Shown here: positions 43,416 to 51,700 of the stretch, piece after piece
Layout: every line of letters starts with the position of its first letter
Position numbering within the stretch: position 1 is the stretch's first letter
Notes under the pieces: model-generated
The model's database searches: none
What the model was told of the DNA's origin: nothing
The model's input: the letters and a program-made list of their open reading frames with translations, nothing else
Origin: Aquiluna sp.
Lineage (GTDB): Bacteria > Actinomycetota > Actinomycetes > Actinomycetales > Microbacteriaceae
Assembly: GCA_028095925.1 (NCBI GenBank)
Contig: JAOHCW010000006.1
Coordinates: forward strand, 1 to 57,973
Direction of reading: 5' to 3'
DNA length: 57,973 nucleotides
Made by a program: the position numbers and the translations under genes

Positions 43416-45057
43416 GCTAAACCCCTCTGTTACTCGCAGCTCGCTCATAATGGCCAGCGGGACCATCATCTCGCGCATTCTGGGGTTTGCCAGGGCTGTC
43501 CTACTCGCCGCCGCGATCGGTGTCACCACTGACGCAGCAGACGCCTTTGGGGTCGCAAATCAGCTTCCAAACAACGTCTATGCCATCATCGTCGGCGGTG
43601 TCCTAAACGCTGTTTTGGTTCCCCAGCTCGTGAAAGCAAGGGGTGGCCTTGATGGTGGTAAGGGCTACGTTGACCGCTTTGTAACCCTGGCAATCACAGT
43701 GTTCTTCTCGGTAACGCTGCTTTTCACCATCGCGGCCCCGCTATTGATTCGCCTCTACACAAGCGGTTGGAGCGATGACCAACTTGCCCTAGCTACCGCC
43801 TTTGCCTACTGGTGCCTGCCGCAGCTGTTTTTCTATGGGCTCTACTCGGTCTTCGGTGAGGTCCTGAATTCACGCAAGGCATTTGGGCCCTTCATGTGGG
43901 CTCCGGTCCTAAACAATGTGGTCTCGCTCGCAGGTCTTGTGGCATTCATTGCGATATTTGCCGCGGATCCAACTGGGGTTAGAAGTGTCAGCGAGTGGGG
44001 AGCGGATCGAATTGCCCTACTCGCAGGTAGCGCCACGCTAGGCGTCGCCGCTCAGGCCCTAATTCTGCTTGTTAGCTGGCGCAGAATCGGGCTCAAGCTA
44101 AATCTGAACTTCCACTGGAGGGGCTTTGGGCTTGGGCCCGCCCTTCGAGCCGCCTCATGGTCGCTGGGAATGGTGCTGGTGACCCAAATTGGAGGCCTCG
44201 TGCAGACCGCTGTGGCCTCTACTGCCGCGGCCCAGCGAGACTCCTCACCGGCTATTGCGTCGGTCGCGGCCGCGGCAATTGCATGGCTGATCTTTATGCT
44301 CCCGCACTCGGTTGTCACGGTCTCAATAGCGACCGCGTACTTCACCCGCATGGCCGAGCACAACCAAGCCGGTCGCGAGAAGGAGTTCAAAGTTGACCTG
44401 ACCACAGGCCTCAGGGTTATCGCGCTGGTGAGTGTGATCTCGAGTGCTGTGTTGATAGTGCTCAGCTACCCCGTTGCGAGGGTTTTTGTCGGTGAATATC
44501 CATCCACAGCCGCATTGGGCAACGTCATAGCGGCATTCATGATTGGGCTTTTGCCGTTTAGCTTCGTCTACATGATGCAGCGTGCATTCTTCGCGCTCGA
44601 GGACACCAGAACGCCATTTATCTTTACCTCGATCCAAATTGCTATTCACATAACTGGCTCTATCACCGCAGGCTTCTTGGCGCCGAAGGAGATTCTCGTG
44701 GTGACCATCGCGCTCGTAACGGCATTGTCGATCAGCGTGCAGGGAATCATTGCCTACGCAATGCTCAAAAAGCGCATCGGGACACTCTCTGGGTTTGGGG
44801 TGAGTCGCTCGCTAGCCAAGTTCGTACTGGCCGCCATTCCGGCGACGGCGGCTGGAATTGGCGTTTTGTGGCTGATTGGTGGAATTGGCGAAGATTCTTT
44901 TGCCGTTGATACCGTGCTTAGCGCCGTACTCAGCTGCATTTTGGTTGGCACTGCAATGGCTGGTGTCTACCTCTTGACACTTGGGCTTTTGAAATCTCCC
45001 GAGCTGGGAGAAATCTTCGCCGGACTAAAGGGTAGGTTTGGTCAGGCCAAGAAGTAG
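43408..45057 (+). CDS. murJ: lipid II flippase MurJ
   Basis: MviN/MurJ family flippase exporting lipid II for peptidoglycan assembly. 549 residues, about 14 helices; N-terminus SLIMASGTIISRILGFARAVLLAAAIG and the FGVANQLPNNVYAIIVGGVLNAVLVP segment are typical. Start GTG at 43408 is supported by AGGAGA seven bases upstream and overlaps the preceding gene by eight. The long cytoplasmic kinase-like tail of mycobacterial MviN is absent. Confidence 0.93.
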   Translation: MSELNPSVTRSSLIMASGTIISRILGFARAVLLAAAIGVTTDAADAFGVANQLPNNVYAIIVGGVLNAVLVPQLVKARGGLDGGKGYVDRFVTLAITVFFSVTLLFTIAAPLLIRLYTSGWSDDQLALATAFAYWCLPQLFFYGLYSVFGEVLNSRKAFGPFMWAPVLNNVVSLAGLVAFIAIFAADPTGVRSVSEWGADRIALLAGSATLGVAAQALILLVSWRRIGLKLNLNFHWRGFGLGPALRAASWSLGMVLVTQIGGLVQTAVASTAAAQRDSSPAIASVAAAAIAWLIFMLPHSVVTVSIATAYFTRMAEHNQAGREKEFKVDLTTGLRVIALVSVISSAVLIVLSYPVARVFVGEYPSTAALGNVIAAFMIGLLPFSFVYMMQRAFFALEDTRTPFIFTSIQIAIHITGSITAGFLAPKEILVVTIALVTALSISVQGIIAYAMLKKRIGTLSGFGVSRSLAKFVLAAIPATAAGIGVLWLIGGIGEDSFAVDTVLSAVLSCILVGTAMAGVYLLTLGLLKSPELGEIFAGLKGRFGQAKK

Positions 45058-45059
45058 GC

Positions 45060-45087
45060 TTGGAATAAATAGATAGTCATCTATGTT
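45060..45087 (+). promoter_or_regulatory. trxB promoter with palindromic spacer
   Basis: TTGGAA (45060-45065), 16-bp spacer, TATGTT (45082-45087). The spacer and -10 box contain the perfect inverted repeat ATAGAT-AGTC-ATCTAT (45069-45084), a possible operator. Confidence 0.5.
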
Positions 45088-45106
45088 TGGACGCTCGAGG
45101 TAATAA

Positions 45107-46036
45107 ATGCGCGAAGTAATCATCATCGGATCTGGCCCCGCCGGCTACACAGCCGCTATCTACGCGGCCAGGGCTCAGCTCAACCCTCTTCTTATTGCCA
45201 GCAGCGTCGAGCCCGGTGGTGAACTGATGAAAACCACCGAGGTGGAAAACTACCCGGGCTTTCCCGAGGGGCTAATGGGGCCTGACCTGATGGCTAACTT
45301 CCAGGCCCAGGCGGAGCGCTTTGGCACCGAGATTCTCTTTGATGACGTGGTAGAGGTTGACCTGAAGGGTGCGACCAAGGTTGTAAAGACCGGGGCTGGA
45401 GAGACATTCGAGGCCAAGTCTGTAATCATCTCAACCGGGGCCGCCTATCGCGAGCTGGGGCTGCCTAAGGAGAAGGAGCTCAGCGGACACGGGGTTAGCT
45501 GGTGCGCGACCTGCGACGGCTTCTTCTTCCGGGACAAGGTAATCGCCGTGGTTGGCGGTGGCGACTCAGCCATGGAGGAGGCCAATTTCCTAACAAAGTT
45601 TGCCTCAAAGGTTTACATAATCCACAGGCGCGACAGCCTAAAGGCTTCAAAAATCATGCAGCAGCGCTCCTTCGATAACCCAAAGATCGAATTCATCTGG
45701 AACTCAGCTGTTGCTGAGCTAAAAGGTGACGCGAAGCTAGAGGGAGTTGTGCTCGAGGACACCCAGACTGGTGAAAAAACCGACCTCGCGCTCGAAGGAT
45801 TGTTCATCGCTATTGGAAATGACCCGAGGGTTGATCTGGTTGAGAATCAGGTAGAGCTAACTCCAGATCGTTTTATCAAGGTTGATGGTCGAACCTCAAA
45901 AACCTCACTGCCAGGCGTATTTGCCTCCGGTGATGTGATTGATCCGACCTACCGACAGGCGATTACGGCGGCTGGCTCTGGTTGTGTAGCGGCACTGGAT
46001 GCCGAGCACTACCTAAGTTCCCTACAAGGAGAATAA
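45107..46036 (+). CDS. trxB: thioredoxin-disulfide reductase
   Basis: FAD- and NADPH-dependent flavoprotein, 309 residues. FAD site IIGSGPAG (6-13), redox motif CATC (about 135-138), NADPH site VVGGGDSAMEEA, and C-terminal GVFASGDV. A GAGG SD is six bases upstream. Directly followed by trxA with no gap. Likely also the electron source for the peroxidase at 2.3 kb. Confidence 0.97.
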   Translation: MREVIIIGSGPAGYTAAIYAARAQLNPLLIASSVEPGGELMKTTEVENYPGFPEGLMGPDLMANFQAQAERFGTEILFDDVVEVDLKGATKVVKTGAGETFEAKSVIISTGAAYRELGLPKEKELSGHGVSWCATCDGFFFRDKVIAVVGGGDSAMEEANFLTKFASKVYIIHRRDSLKASKIMQQRSFDNPKIEFIWNSAVAELKGDAKLEGVVLEDTQTGEKTDLALEGLFIAIGNDPRVDLVENQVELTPDRFIKVDGRTSKTSLPGVFASGDVIDPTYRQAITAAGSGCVAALDAEHYLSSLQGE

Positions 46037-46357
46037 ATGCCAATCGACACAACGACACAAAAGTTCGAGGCCGATGTCCTAAAGGCTGACAAGCCGGTGG
46101 TGGTTGACTTCTGGGCGGAGTGGTGTGGCCCATGCCGCATGATTTCGCCAATCCTGGCCGAGCTTGCCGAGGAATACCGCGACAAGATCACCGTCGCGAA
46201 GGTAAACGTGGACCACGAGCCCGACCTCGCCATGCAGTTTGGCGTCACTGGAATACCTCTTTTGGGTGTCTTCCAGGGCGGCAAGATGGTTAAACAGCTG
46301 GTTGGTGCCAGGCCTAAGGCTGCGCTCGTAGAAGAGCTGGCTGAGTTCCTCAAGTAA
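46037..46357 (+). CDS. trxA: thioredoxin
   Basis: 106 residues, active site WCGPC at 29-33, cis-Pro in GIPL. The ATG abuts the trxB TAA; AAGGAGAA in the trxB end supplies the SD. Ends GARPKAALVEELAEFLK as usual for TrxA. Confidence 0.97.
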   Translation: MPIDTTTQKFEADVLKADKPVVVDFWAEWCGPCRMISPILAELAEEYRDKITVAKVNVDHEPDLAMQFGVTGIPLLGVFQGGKMVKQLVGARPKAALVEELAEFLK

Positions 46358-46417
46358 TTCGCCCTAGAGCGATAATGCCAATCTGGCTAGACTTTGCGCT
46401 AAACCCAACGGAGCGCA

Positions 46418-47677
46418 ATGACTGAAACACGCCTTGGACAGGCAACGAACTTTGACTCTTGGAAGCATTCCTATGCCAAGAGAGCTGAGAACCTTGCCGT
46501 TTCTGAGGTTCGTGCGCTTTTTTCGGTAGTTTCAAGGCCTGAGGTTGTCTCACTTGCAGGCGGAATGCCGGATGTCAGCGCCATGGACAATGACGCCATC
46601 CGCTCCGCCTTTGACTCGCTTATGTCATCAAGACCTCAATACGCCCTTCAATACGGCGGCGGCCAGGGAGACCTGCGTCTCAGGGAGCAAATCTGCCAAA
46701 TCATGGAGCTCGACGGAGTCCACGGCAGCGTCGAGGACCTAATGATCACGACCGGGTCCCAACACGCTCTCGAGCTGATTTCTGACCTGTTTCTAGATCA
46801 GGGTGACGTGGTTTTGGTCGAATCCCCCAGCTATGTCGGGGCAGTTGGTATTTTCCGCCACAAAGAGGCCCACATCGAACACGTCTTTACCGATCACGAC
46901 GGCCTCAGCCCAGACGCCCTGGAAGAGGCGGTTGAACGCCTCAAGGCAGACGGCAAGAGGATCAAGCTTTTGTATGTGGTGCCGAACTTCGCGAACCCAA
47001 GTGGCGTAACGCTCTCCAAGGAGCGCAGGCAGAGGGTGCTGCAGATCTGCAGGGACCACGGAATCTTGATTGTCGAGGACAACCCATACGGCCTTCTCTA
47101 CTTCGAGGACCAGCCACCCAAGGCCCTGAGGGCGTTTGACGGAGACGGGGTTGTCTACCTTGGCAGCTTCTCCAAGATCCTCTCTCCTGGTCTCAGGGTT
47201 GGCTACGTGCTCGCACCGCCCGCAATCAGGGAAAAGCTGGTTCTCGCCAACGAATCGGCCATTTTGTCTCCCGCGACCTTTGCGCAGATGCTGGTGAGCG
47301 AGTATCTAGCAACCTGTGACTGGCAAAAACAGGTCGCTGACTATCGAAACCTCTACCGGACCAAAAGGGACGCCGCTCTCGAGGCCGTCAGGCAGTATCT
47401 TCCAAGTCTCCACACCACAGAGCCATCCGGAGGGTTCTTCCTCTGGCTAACACTGCCGGAGGGCCTAAACAGCAAGGAATTGCTTCCGTTGGCTGTAACC
47501 GAGCTGGTTGCCTACACGCCAGGAACTGCCTTCTTCGGAGACGGCAGGGGCCATGAGAACATCAGGATCTGCTTCTCTCATCCAACCGCGGAGAATGTGA
47601 AGGTGGGTATTCACAGGCTTGCCAACGTGATCGACAGGCAGATCGAGCTTCTCGAGACCTTTGGTTCCTCGAAATGA
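46418..47677 (+). CDS. PLP-dependent aminotransferase (2-aminoadipate/MocR-like fold type I)
   Basis: 419 residues, fold-type-I aminotransferase without the GntR DNA-binding domain. TGSQHALELI, ESPSYVGAVGIF, VVPNFANPSG, VEDNPYG and the Schiff-base Lys near residue 252 (GSFSKILSPGLRVGY) are visible. Homologues sit between trxA and parB in many actinobacteria; substrate unknown. Weak SD GGAG; TAGACT at 46388-46393 is a plausible -10. Overlaps ddl by four bases. Confidence 0.9.
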   Translation: MTETRLGQATNFDSWKHSYAKRAENLAVSEVRALFSVVSRPEVVSLAGGMPDVSAMDNDAIRSAFDSLMSSRPQYALQYGGGQGDLRLREQICQIMELDGVHGSVEDLMITTGSQHALELISDLFLDQGDVVLVESPSYVGAVGIFRHKEAHIEHVFTDHDGLSPDALEEAVERLKADGKRIKLLYVVPNFANPSGVTLSKERRQRVLQICRDHGILIVEDNPYGLLYFEDQPPKALRAFDGDGVVYLGSFSKILSPGLRVGYVLAPPAIREKLVLANESAILSPATFAQMLVSEYLATCDWQKQVADYRNLYRTKRDAALEAVRQYLPSLHTTEPSGGFFLWLTLPEGLNSKELLPLAVTELVAYTPGTAFFGDGRGHENIRICFSHPTAENVKVGIHRLANVIDRQIELLETFGSSK

Positions 47678-48612
47678 GCCATCGGGTCCTGATCCTCGCC
47701 GGAGGCATCTCTCACGAGCGTGACGTTTCCCTCAAATCGGGTCGCCGGGTCGCCGATGCTCTGACTGATGCGGGTTGTGAGGTTGAAATTCGCGAGCCAG
47801 ATGGCGAACTAATCGGCCACCTGATGGCCTCTAGGCCCGATGTCGTTTGGTCCACCCTGCATGGCGCCGTTGGCGAAGACGGTTCCATTCAGGACCTGCT
47901 GTCCCTGGCACAGATTCGCTACGTAGGGTCCCTGGCTGACGGAGCAAGGCTCGCCTGGGACAAGCCAACCGCGAAAATCATCATGGCTCGTCATGGAGTC
48001 CAGACCCCAACCTCGATAACGCTGCCGAGCTCTTCTTTTAGGGAGCTAAACGCCGAATCAGTGCTTGCAATGGTTGCAACCGAACTTTCCTACCCGCTAA
48101 TCGTCAAGCCCACCCAGAGCGGCTCAGCGCAGGGAGTTAACCAGGTTAACAACGCTAAAGAGTTCTCAAAGGCGATGATCGAGGCCTTCGCCTATGGCGA
48201 CGAGGTGATGGTCGAGAGGTTTGTTGAGGGAACAGAGCTTGCAATTAGCGTTATTGACCTAGGTGGCGGCCCAGTAGCACTTCCCGCGGTTGAAATAGTG
48301 CCTGAGAGTGGCAGTTTTGGCTATAACGAGCGCTACACCCCTGGCCAGACAGACTACTTCGTGCCAGCAAGGCTTCCTGCAACCGTGCTAGAGGCCGCTG
48401 CAGAAGTGGCAATTGCTGCCCACTCTGCCCTAAGGCTTCGTCACATGAGCAGAATCGATCTGATTGTGGACGAGGAGGGTACTCCGTGGTTCCTAGAGGC
48501 GAATGTGACCCCAGGAATGACAGAGACTTCGCTTTTGCCGCAGGCCGTTACAGCCTCTGGGCAATCGCTATCGGAGACCTATCTCTCCCTGGTTGAGGTT
48601 GCGCTGCGTTAG
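47674..48612 (+). CDS. ddl: D-alanine--D-alanine ligase
   Basis: ATP-grasp ligase making D-Ala-D-Ala for peptidoglycan. 312 residues: N-terminal AGGISHERDVSLKSG and TLHGAVGEDG, ATP-site KPTQSGSAQGV, and C-terminal FLEANVTPGMTETSLLPQA. ATGA overlap with the aminotransferase suggests co-translation. The stop overlaps the convergent parB stop by four bases (TTAG). The small length is normal for the DdlB type. Confidence 0.92.
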   Translation: MSHRVLILAGGISHERDVSLKSGRRVADALTDAGCEVEIREPDGELIGHLMASRPDVVWSTLHGAVGEDGSIQDLLSLAQIRYVGSLADGARLAWDKPTAKIIMARHGVQTPTSITLPSSSFRELNAESVLAMVATELSYPLIVKPTQSGSAQGVNQVNNAKEFSKAMIEAFAYGDEVMVERFVEGTELAISVIDLGGGPVALPAVEIVPESGSFGYNERYTPGQTDYFVPARLPATVLEAAAEVAIAAHSALRLRHMSRIDLIVDEEGTPWFLEANVTPGMTETSLLPQAVTASGQSLSETYLSLVEVALR

Positions 48613-49514
48613 TGGCGCTTAATCTCGTCGATAATCCGCCTCAGATCTGCAACCGAGCCAAAATCGATGTGAATTTGACCTTTTTTGCGACTCAGGTTGA
48701 TCTTGACGCCCGTGTTTAGGTAGTCAGCTAGCTCATCTGCAAGCTCGGAAAGCATGTCTGAGCGGCCTCCGGGGACAATCACTGGTCGCTTTGGCTTTAC
48801 CTTGACCCCAGAAACGATTTCTTCCAGACTGCGGACAGAAAGCCCCTCGCGCACAACCCTGTTTGCTAGCTCACTCATGACTTCATCACTCGGCGCTCCA
48901 AGGAGGGCTCTCGCGTGCCCAGCGCTTAGCACCCCCGATGCGACCTTGCTCTGAACATCCATTGGCAGCCTGAGAAGGCGGAGGGTGTTTGTAATCTGGG
49001 GCCTCGAGCGGCCCAGTCTGTCTGCGAGCTGCTCTTGGGTAGTTCCAAAGTCCTCGAGAAGCTGCCTATAGGCACTTGCCTCTTCCAGAGGGTTTAGGTT
49101 CGCCCTGTGTAGGTTTTCAAGCAGGGCGTCCCGAAGCATGTTTTCGTCGGCGGTCTCGCGGATTATGGCCGGAATTGCCTCCAGTCCTGCCTCCTTGGAA
49201 GCCCTAAGGCGCCGCTCACCCATTATTAGCTCAAAGTCTGAGCCCTTGGGCCTAACAACGATTGGCTGCAGCACCCCAAACTCACGAACTGAGTGGACCA
49301 GCTCTGCAAAGGCCTCTGGCTCAAAGTTTGCCCTTGGCTGCTGTGGGTTCGGGGTGATTCGATTTGGGTCAAGGTAGGCAAGCTTGGCTCCGGGGACCGC
49401 TGTCAGGCCCTCGTTTTCAGAGCTAAAGAAGACGTCTACCGCTTCGCGTTCACCCGAGGGGATGAGTGAGCCTATGCCTCGTCCTAGGCCGCTGCGTCGT
49501 TTTTCCTCTGCCAT
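48609..49514 (-). CDS. parB: chromosome partition protein ParB (CTPase)
   Basis: Binds parS and spreads along DNA as a CTP-dependent clamp. 301 residues: N-terminal ParB/Srx domain with GERRLRASKEAGLEAIPAI, HTH domain (GTTQEQLADRLGRSRPQITNTLRLL) and C-terminal dimer domain. Its ATG shares one base with the parA stop. Two parS sites lie upstream in the operon. Confidence 0.97.
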   Translation of the reverse strand: MAEEKRRSGLGRGIGSLIPSGEREAVDVFFSSENEGLTAVPGAKLAYLDPNRITPNPQQPRANFEPEAFAELVHSVREFGVLQPIVVRPKGSDFELIMGERRLRASKEAGLEAIPAIIRETADENMLRDALLENLHRANLNPLEEASAYRQLLEDFGTTQEQLADRLGRSRPQITNTLRLLRLPMDVQSKVASGVLSAGHARALLGAPSDEVMSELANRVVREGLSVRSLEEIVSGVKVKPKRPVIVPGGRSDMLSELADELADYLNTGVKINLSRKKGQIHIDFGSVADLRRIIDEIKRH

Positions 49515-50395
49515 TAGTGGGCTCCTTGTTGTGCCAGTTCGATCGCGGCCTCCTGGTAGGCAAGAGAGCCGGAATTCTTTGGGTCGTAGCTGATTGCCGT
49601 TTGGCCGAAGCTCGGAGCCTCTGAGAGCCTCACAGAGCGTGGAATGACGGTGCTCAAGGTTTGGCTGGGGAAATACTTCCTAACCTCTGCAGAGACATCG
49701 GCACTGAGATTGGTCCGGTTATCAAACATCGTCAGCAGAATGCTGCTGACAACAAGTGTTGGGTTTAGCGCCCGTTTGATGCGCTCAATGTTTGAAACCA
49801 ACTGGGTTACCCCTTCGAGTGCGTAGTACTCACACTGAATTGGCACCAAAACCTCGGTGGCGGCCGTAAGTGCGTTCACCGTCAACAGCCCAAGGCTTGG
49901 TGGGGAGTCAATGAAGACGTAGTCGAGTCTTGTGCTTCTAGTGGCTGCGTAATCCCGCAGTGCATTAGCCAGAATCCGCTCCCGGCCCTCTCTGGCGACA
50001 AGGTCAATTTCTGCTCCAGCGAGGTCGATTGTCGCCGGAAGGCAAACAAGGTTTTGGTGCTCAGTGCTGGGCTTGACGGCCTCTAGCATCGTGGCCTCGC
50101 CCATCATGACCTCGTAGCTACTGAGAACTCCACTGTGGTGCTCTACCCCAAGGGCGGTAGAGGCGTTTCCCTGAGGATCTAGGTCAATTACCAACACCTG
50201 CATGCCCTTGCGGGCCAGTGAGGCAGCCAGGTTCACGGCCGTAGTGGTCTTCCCAACACCGCCTTTTTGGTTTGAAATGGTGATAACCCTGGTTTGCGCG
50301 GGTGGCTCAAGCTCAATCTGTGCTACTCGCTTTGCGCGCTCTAGGTTCTGGGTCATCTCCCGGAGGATGGGGGTGTTCTGATGATCAGTCAGCAC
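49514..50395 (-). CDS. parA: chromosome partition ATPase ParA (Soj)
   Basis: Walker-type ATPase moving ParB-bound origins. 293 residues from GTG at 50395, chosen because GGAGGA lies five bases upstream; the open frame extends to a GTG at 50416 inside the parS palindrome, which has no SD. Motifs: deviant Walker A KGGVGKTTT, FIDSPPSLGLLTVNAL. Overlaps the preceding small ORF by 11 bases. Confidence 0.95.
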   Translation of the reverse strand: MLTDHQNTPILREMTQNLERAKRVAQIELEPPAQTRVITISNQKGGVGKTTTAVNLAASLARKGMQVLVIDLDPQGNASTALGVEHHSGVLSSYEVMMGEATMLEAVKPSTEHQNLVCLPATIDLAGAEIDLVAREGRERILANALRDYAATRSTRLDYVFIDSPPSLGLLTVNALTAATEVLVPIQCEYYALEGVTQLVSNIERIKRALNPTLVVSSILLTMFDNRTNLSADVSAEVRKYFPSQTLSTVIPRSVRLSEAPSFGQTAISYDPKNSGSLAYQEAAIELAQQGAH

Positions 50396-50573
50396 TGCGT
50401 TCCTCCGATGTTTCACGTGAAACCTCTGTCAGACCATCAAGATTTAGACCCTGCCAGCCAATCGGCTCTGGAGATATCTCTACCCTGTGATTTGGGTAGC
50501 CCATACCAGGCGCAACAGATGTTTGCGTCTCGGCTGTTGAATCGGCTGGGTTTTCCATGGCTTCGTCAATCAT
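50385..50573 (-). CDS. candidate small protein between rsmG and parA
   Basis: A 62-codon frame that overlaps the rsmG stop as ATGA and the parA start by 11 bases, exactly the spacing of a translated operon member. The product is acidic and low in complexity (MENPADSTAETQTS..., ending TSEERSAD) with no known domain. The parS palindrome is read as VSRET in it. It may be a real micro-gene, or a leader whose translation delivers ribosomes to parA. Confidence 0.4.
   Translation of the reverse strand: MIDEAMENPADSTAETQTSVAPGMGYPNHRVEISPEPIGWQGLNLDGLTEVSRETSEERSAD
50409..50424. promoter_or_regulatory. parS site 1
   Basis: TGTTTCACGTGAAACC, 15 of 16 bases identical to the parS consensus TGTTTCACGTGAAACA. 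Located 14 bp upstream of the parA start. Confidence 0.93.
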
Positions 50574-51205
50574 TTCAGGGTTGTCCTGACAACCGTTGCA
50601 GTTTCGGGTGCTTTGTCTAAACCGAGTGTCAGCACCTCTGGCTGTGAATAACCGAGCAGTTCGAGTTTCTTGCTCGCTGCCACAATCTCCTCAGGGGCCT
50701 TGGAGCCCTTGAGCGCGATGATTGTTTTGTGCTTCGAGAACCTGATCAATGGGGTCAACAGCCTTAGAAGCTTGTCCAGCGCTGCTACTGCCCGAGCGGT
50801 AGCAAAATCAAAGTCAGTCTCGGTGACCTCTTCGGCTCTCGCTCTGAGGATCCTCACGTTGCTGATTCCAAGGTCATCAACAACGGACTGCATCCAGTTA
50901 GACCTGCGTTCCATTGGTTCAACAAGTGTGAACTGCGCATCCGGCTGTGCGATAGCCATTGGAATCCCTGGCAGGCCTGCCCCACTTCCCACATCGACCA
51001 CCTTTGACCCCTTAGGGACCAGTTCGGCCAAGAGGGCGCTGTTTATAACGTGACGGGACCAGATCCTTGGCAGCTCTCTTGGTCCAAGCAGTCCGAAGGT
51101 CTCGGAGTCTGCTGCCAGGCGCTGTGTGTAGCCACGAGCTAAATCGATTCTTGAACCAAATAGTTTCGCGGCAAAGTCGGGTTCTTGCTCGATTTGCTCT
51201 GTCAA
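50570..51205 (-). CDS. rsmG: 16S rRNA (guanine-527-N7)-methyltransferase
   Basis: GidB/RsmG, AdoMet-dependent m7G527 methylation of 16S rRNA; loss gives low-level streptomycin resistance in other bacteria. 211 residues; AdoMet motif VVDVGSGAGLPGIPMAI, then RAEEVTETDFDFATARAVAALDKLL. Start TTG at 51205 with AGGGGG five bases upstream. Lies between jag and parA with parS sites on both sides. Confidence 0.95.
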   Translation of the reverse strand: MTEQIEQEPDFAAKLFGSRIDLARGYTQRLAADSETFGLLGPRELPRIWSRHVINSALLAELVPKGSKVVDVGSGAGLPGIPMAIAQPDAQFTLVEPMERRSNWMQSVVDDLGISNVRILRARAEEVTETDFDFATARAVAALDKLLRLLTPLIRFSKHKTIIALKGSKAPEEIVAASKKLELLGYSQPEVLTLGLDKAPETATVVRTTLK

Positions 51206-51216
51206 GTTAGCCCCCT

Positions 51217-51232
51217 AGTTTCACGTGAAACA
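51217..51232. promoter_or_regulatory. parS site 2
   Basis: AGTTTCACGTGAAACA, 15 of 16 to the parS consensus, fills the 27-bp gap between jag and rsmG. 808 bp from the first site. Confidence 0.93.
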
Positions 51233-51700
51233 TTACGGCTTCCGGATGACAATGTGGCGGTCTCGCCCCTGTCCTTCCGATTCAGAAACCATTCCTGCCT
51301 CAGCAACCATGTCGTGAACCAGCTTGCGGTCGTAAGAGCTCATTGGCTTCAGGTGCTGCTCCTTGTCCGTCTCCTCGAGCTTTGCGAGGGTCTTCTCAAC
51401 AAGATCCTTGAGCTGCTTTGCCTTGGCGTCCCTAGAGCCTGCGATATCCAGTATCAGCCTGCTCATTTCACCAGTCTTTGACTGAACGGCTAGCCGGGTG
51501 ATCTCCTGGATGGCGTTCACGGTCTCGGGGTCGGAAACCTTGCCCAGATTTGACTCGCCCTCGCTGTCCACGGTCAAGTAGACGCGTTCTTGTTTGAACT
51601 CGATCTCCAGGTCCCCGTCTAGGTCGGCTAGGTCTAGGAATTCCTCGATGAAGTCTGCGGCGATTTCGCCTTCTTTTTCAAGCTCGTTTTCAGTGGTCAT
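51233..51700 (-). CDS. jag: Jag/KhpB-like RNA-binding protein (KH-R3H)
   Basis: 155 residues: a KH-like domain (DLEIEFKQERVYLTVDSEG... AIQEITRLAVQ) and a C-terminal R3H domain (LKPMSSYDRKLVHDMVAEAG). The N-terminal Jag domain of firmicute proteins is absent, as usual in actinobacteria. Overlaps yidC by four bases; conserved rnpA-yidD-yidC-jag-rsmG order. Confidence 0.93.
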   Translation of the reverse strand: MTTENELEKEGEIAADFIEEFLDLADLDGDLEIEFKQERVYLTVDSEGESNLGKVSDPETVNAIQEITRLAVQSKTGEMSRLILDIAGSRDAKAKQLKDLVEKTLAKLEETDKEQHLKPMSSYDRKLVHDMVAEAGMVSESEGQGRDRHIVIRKP

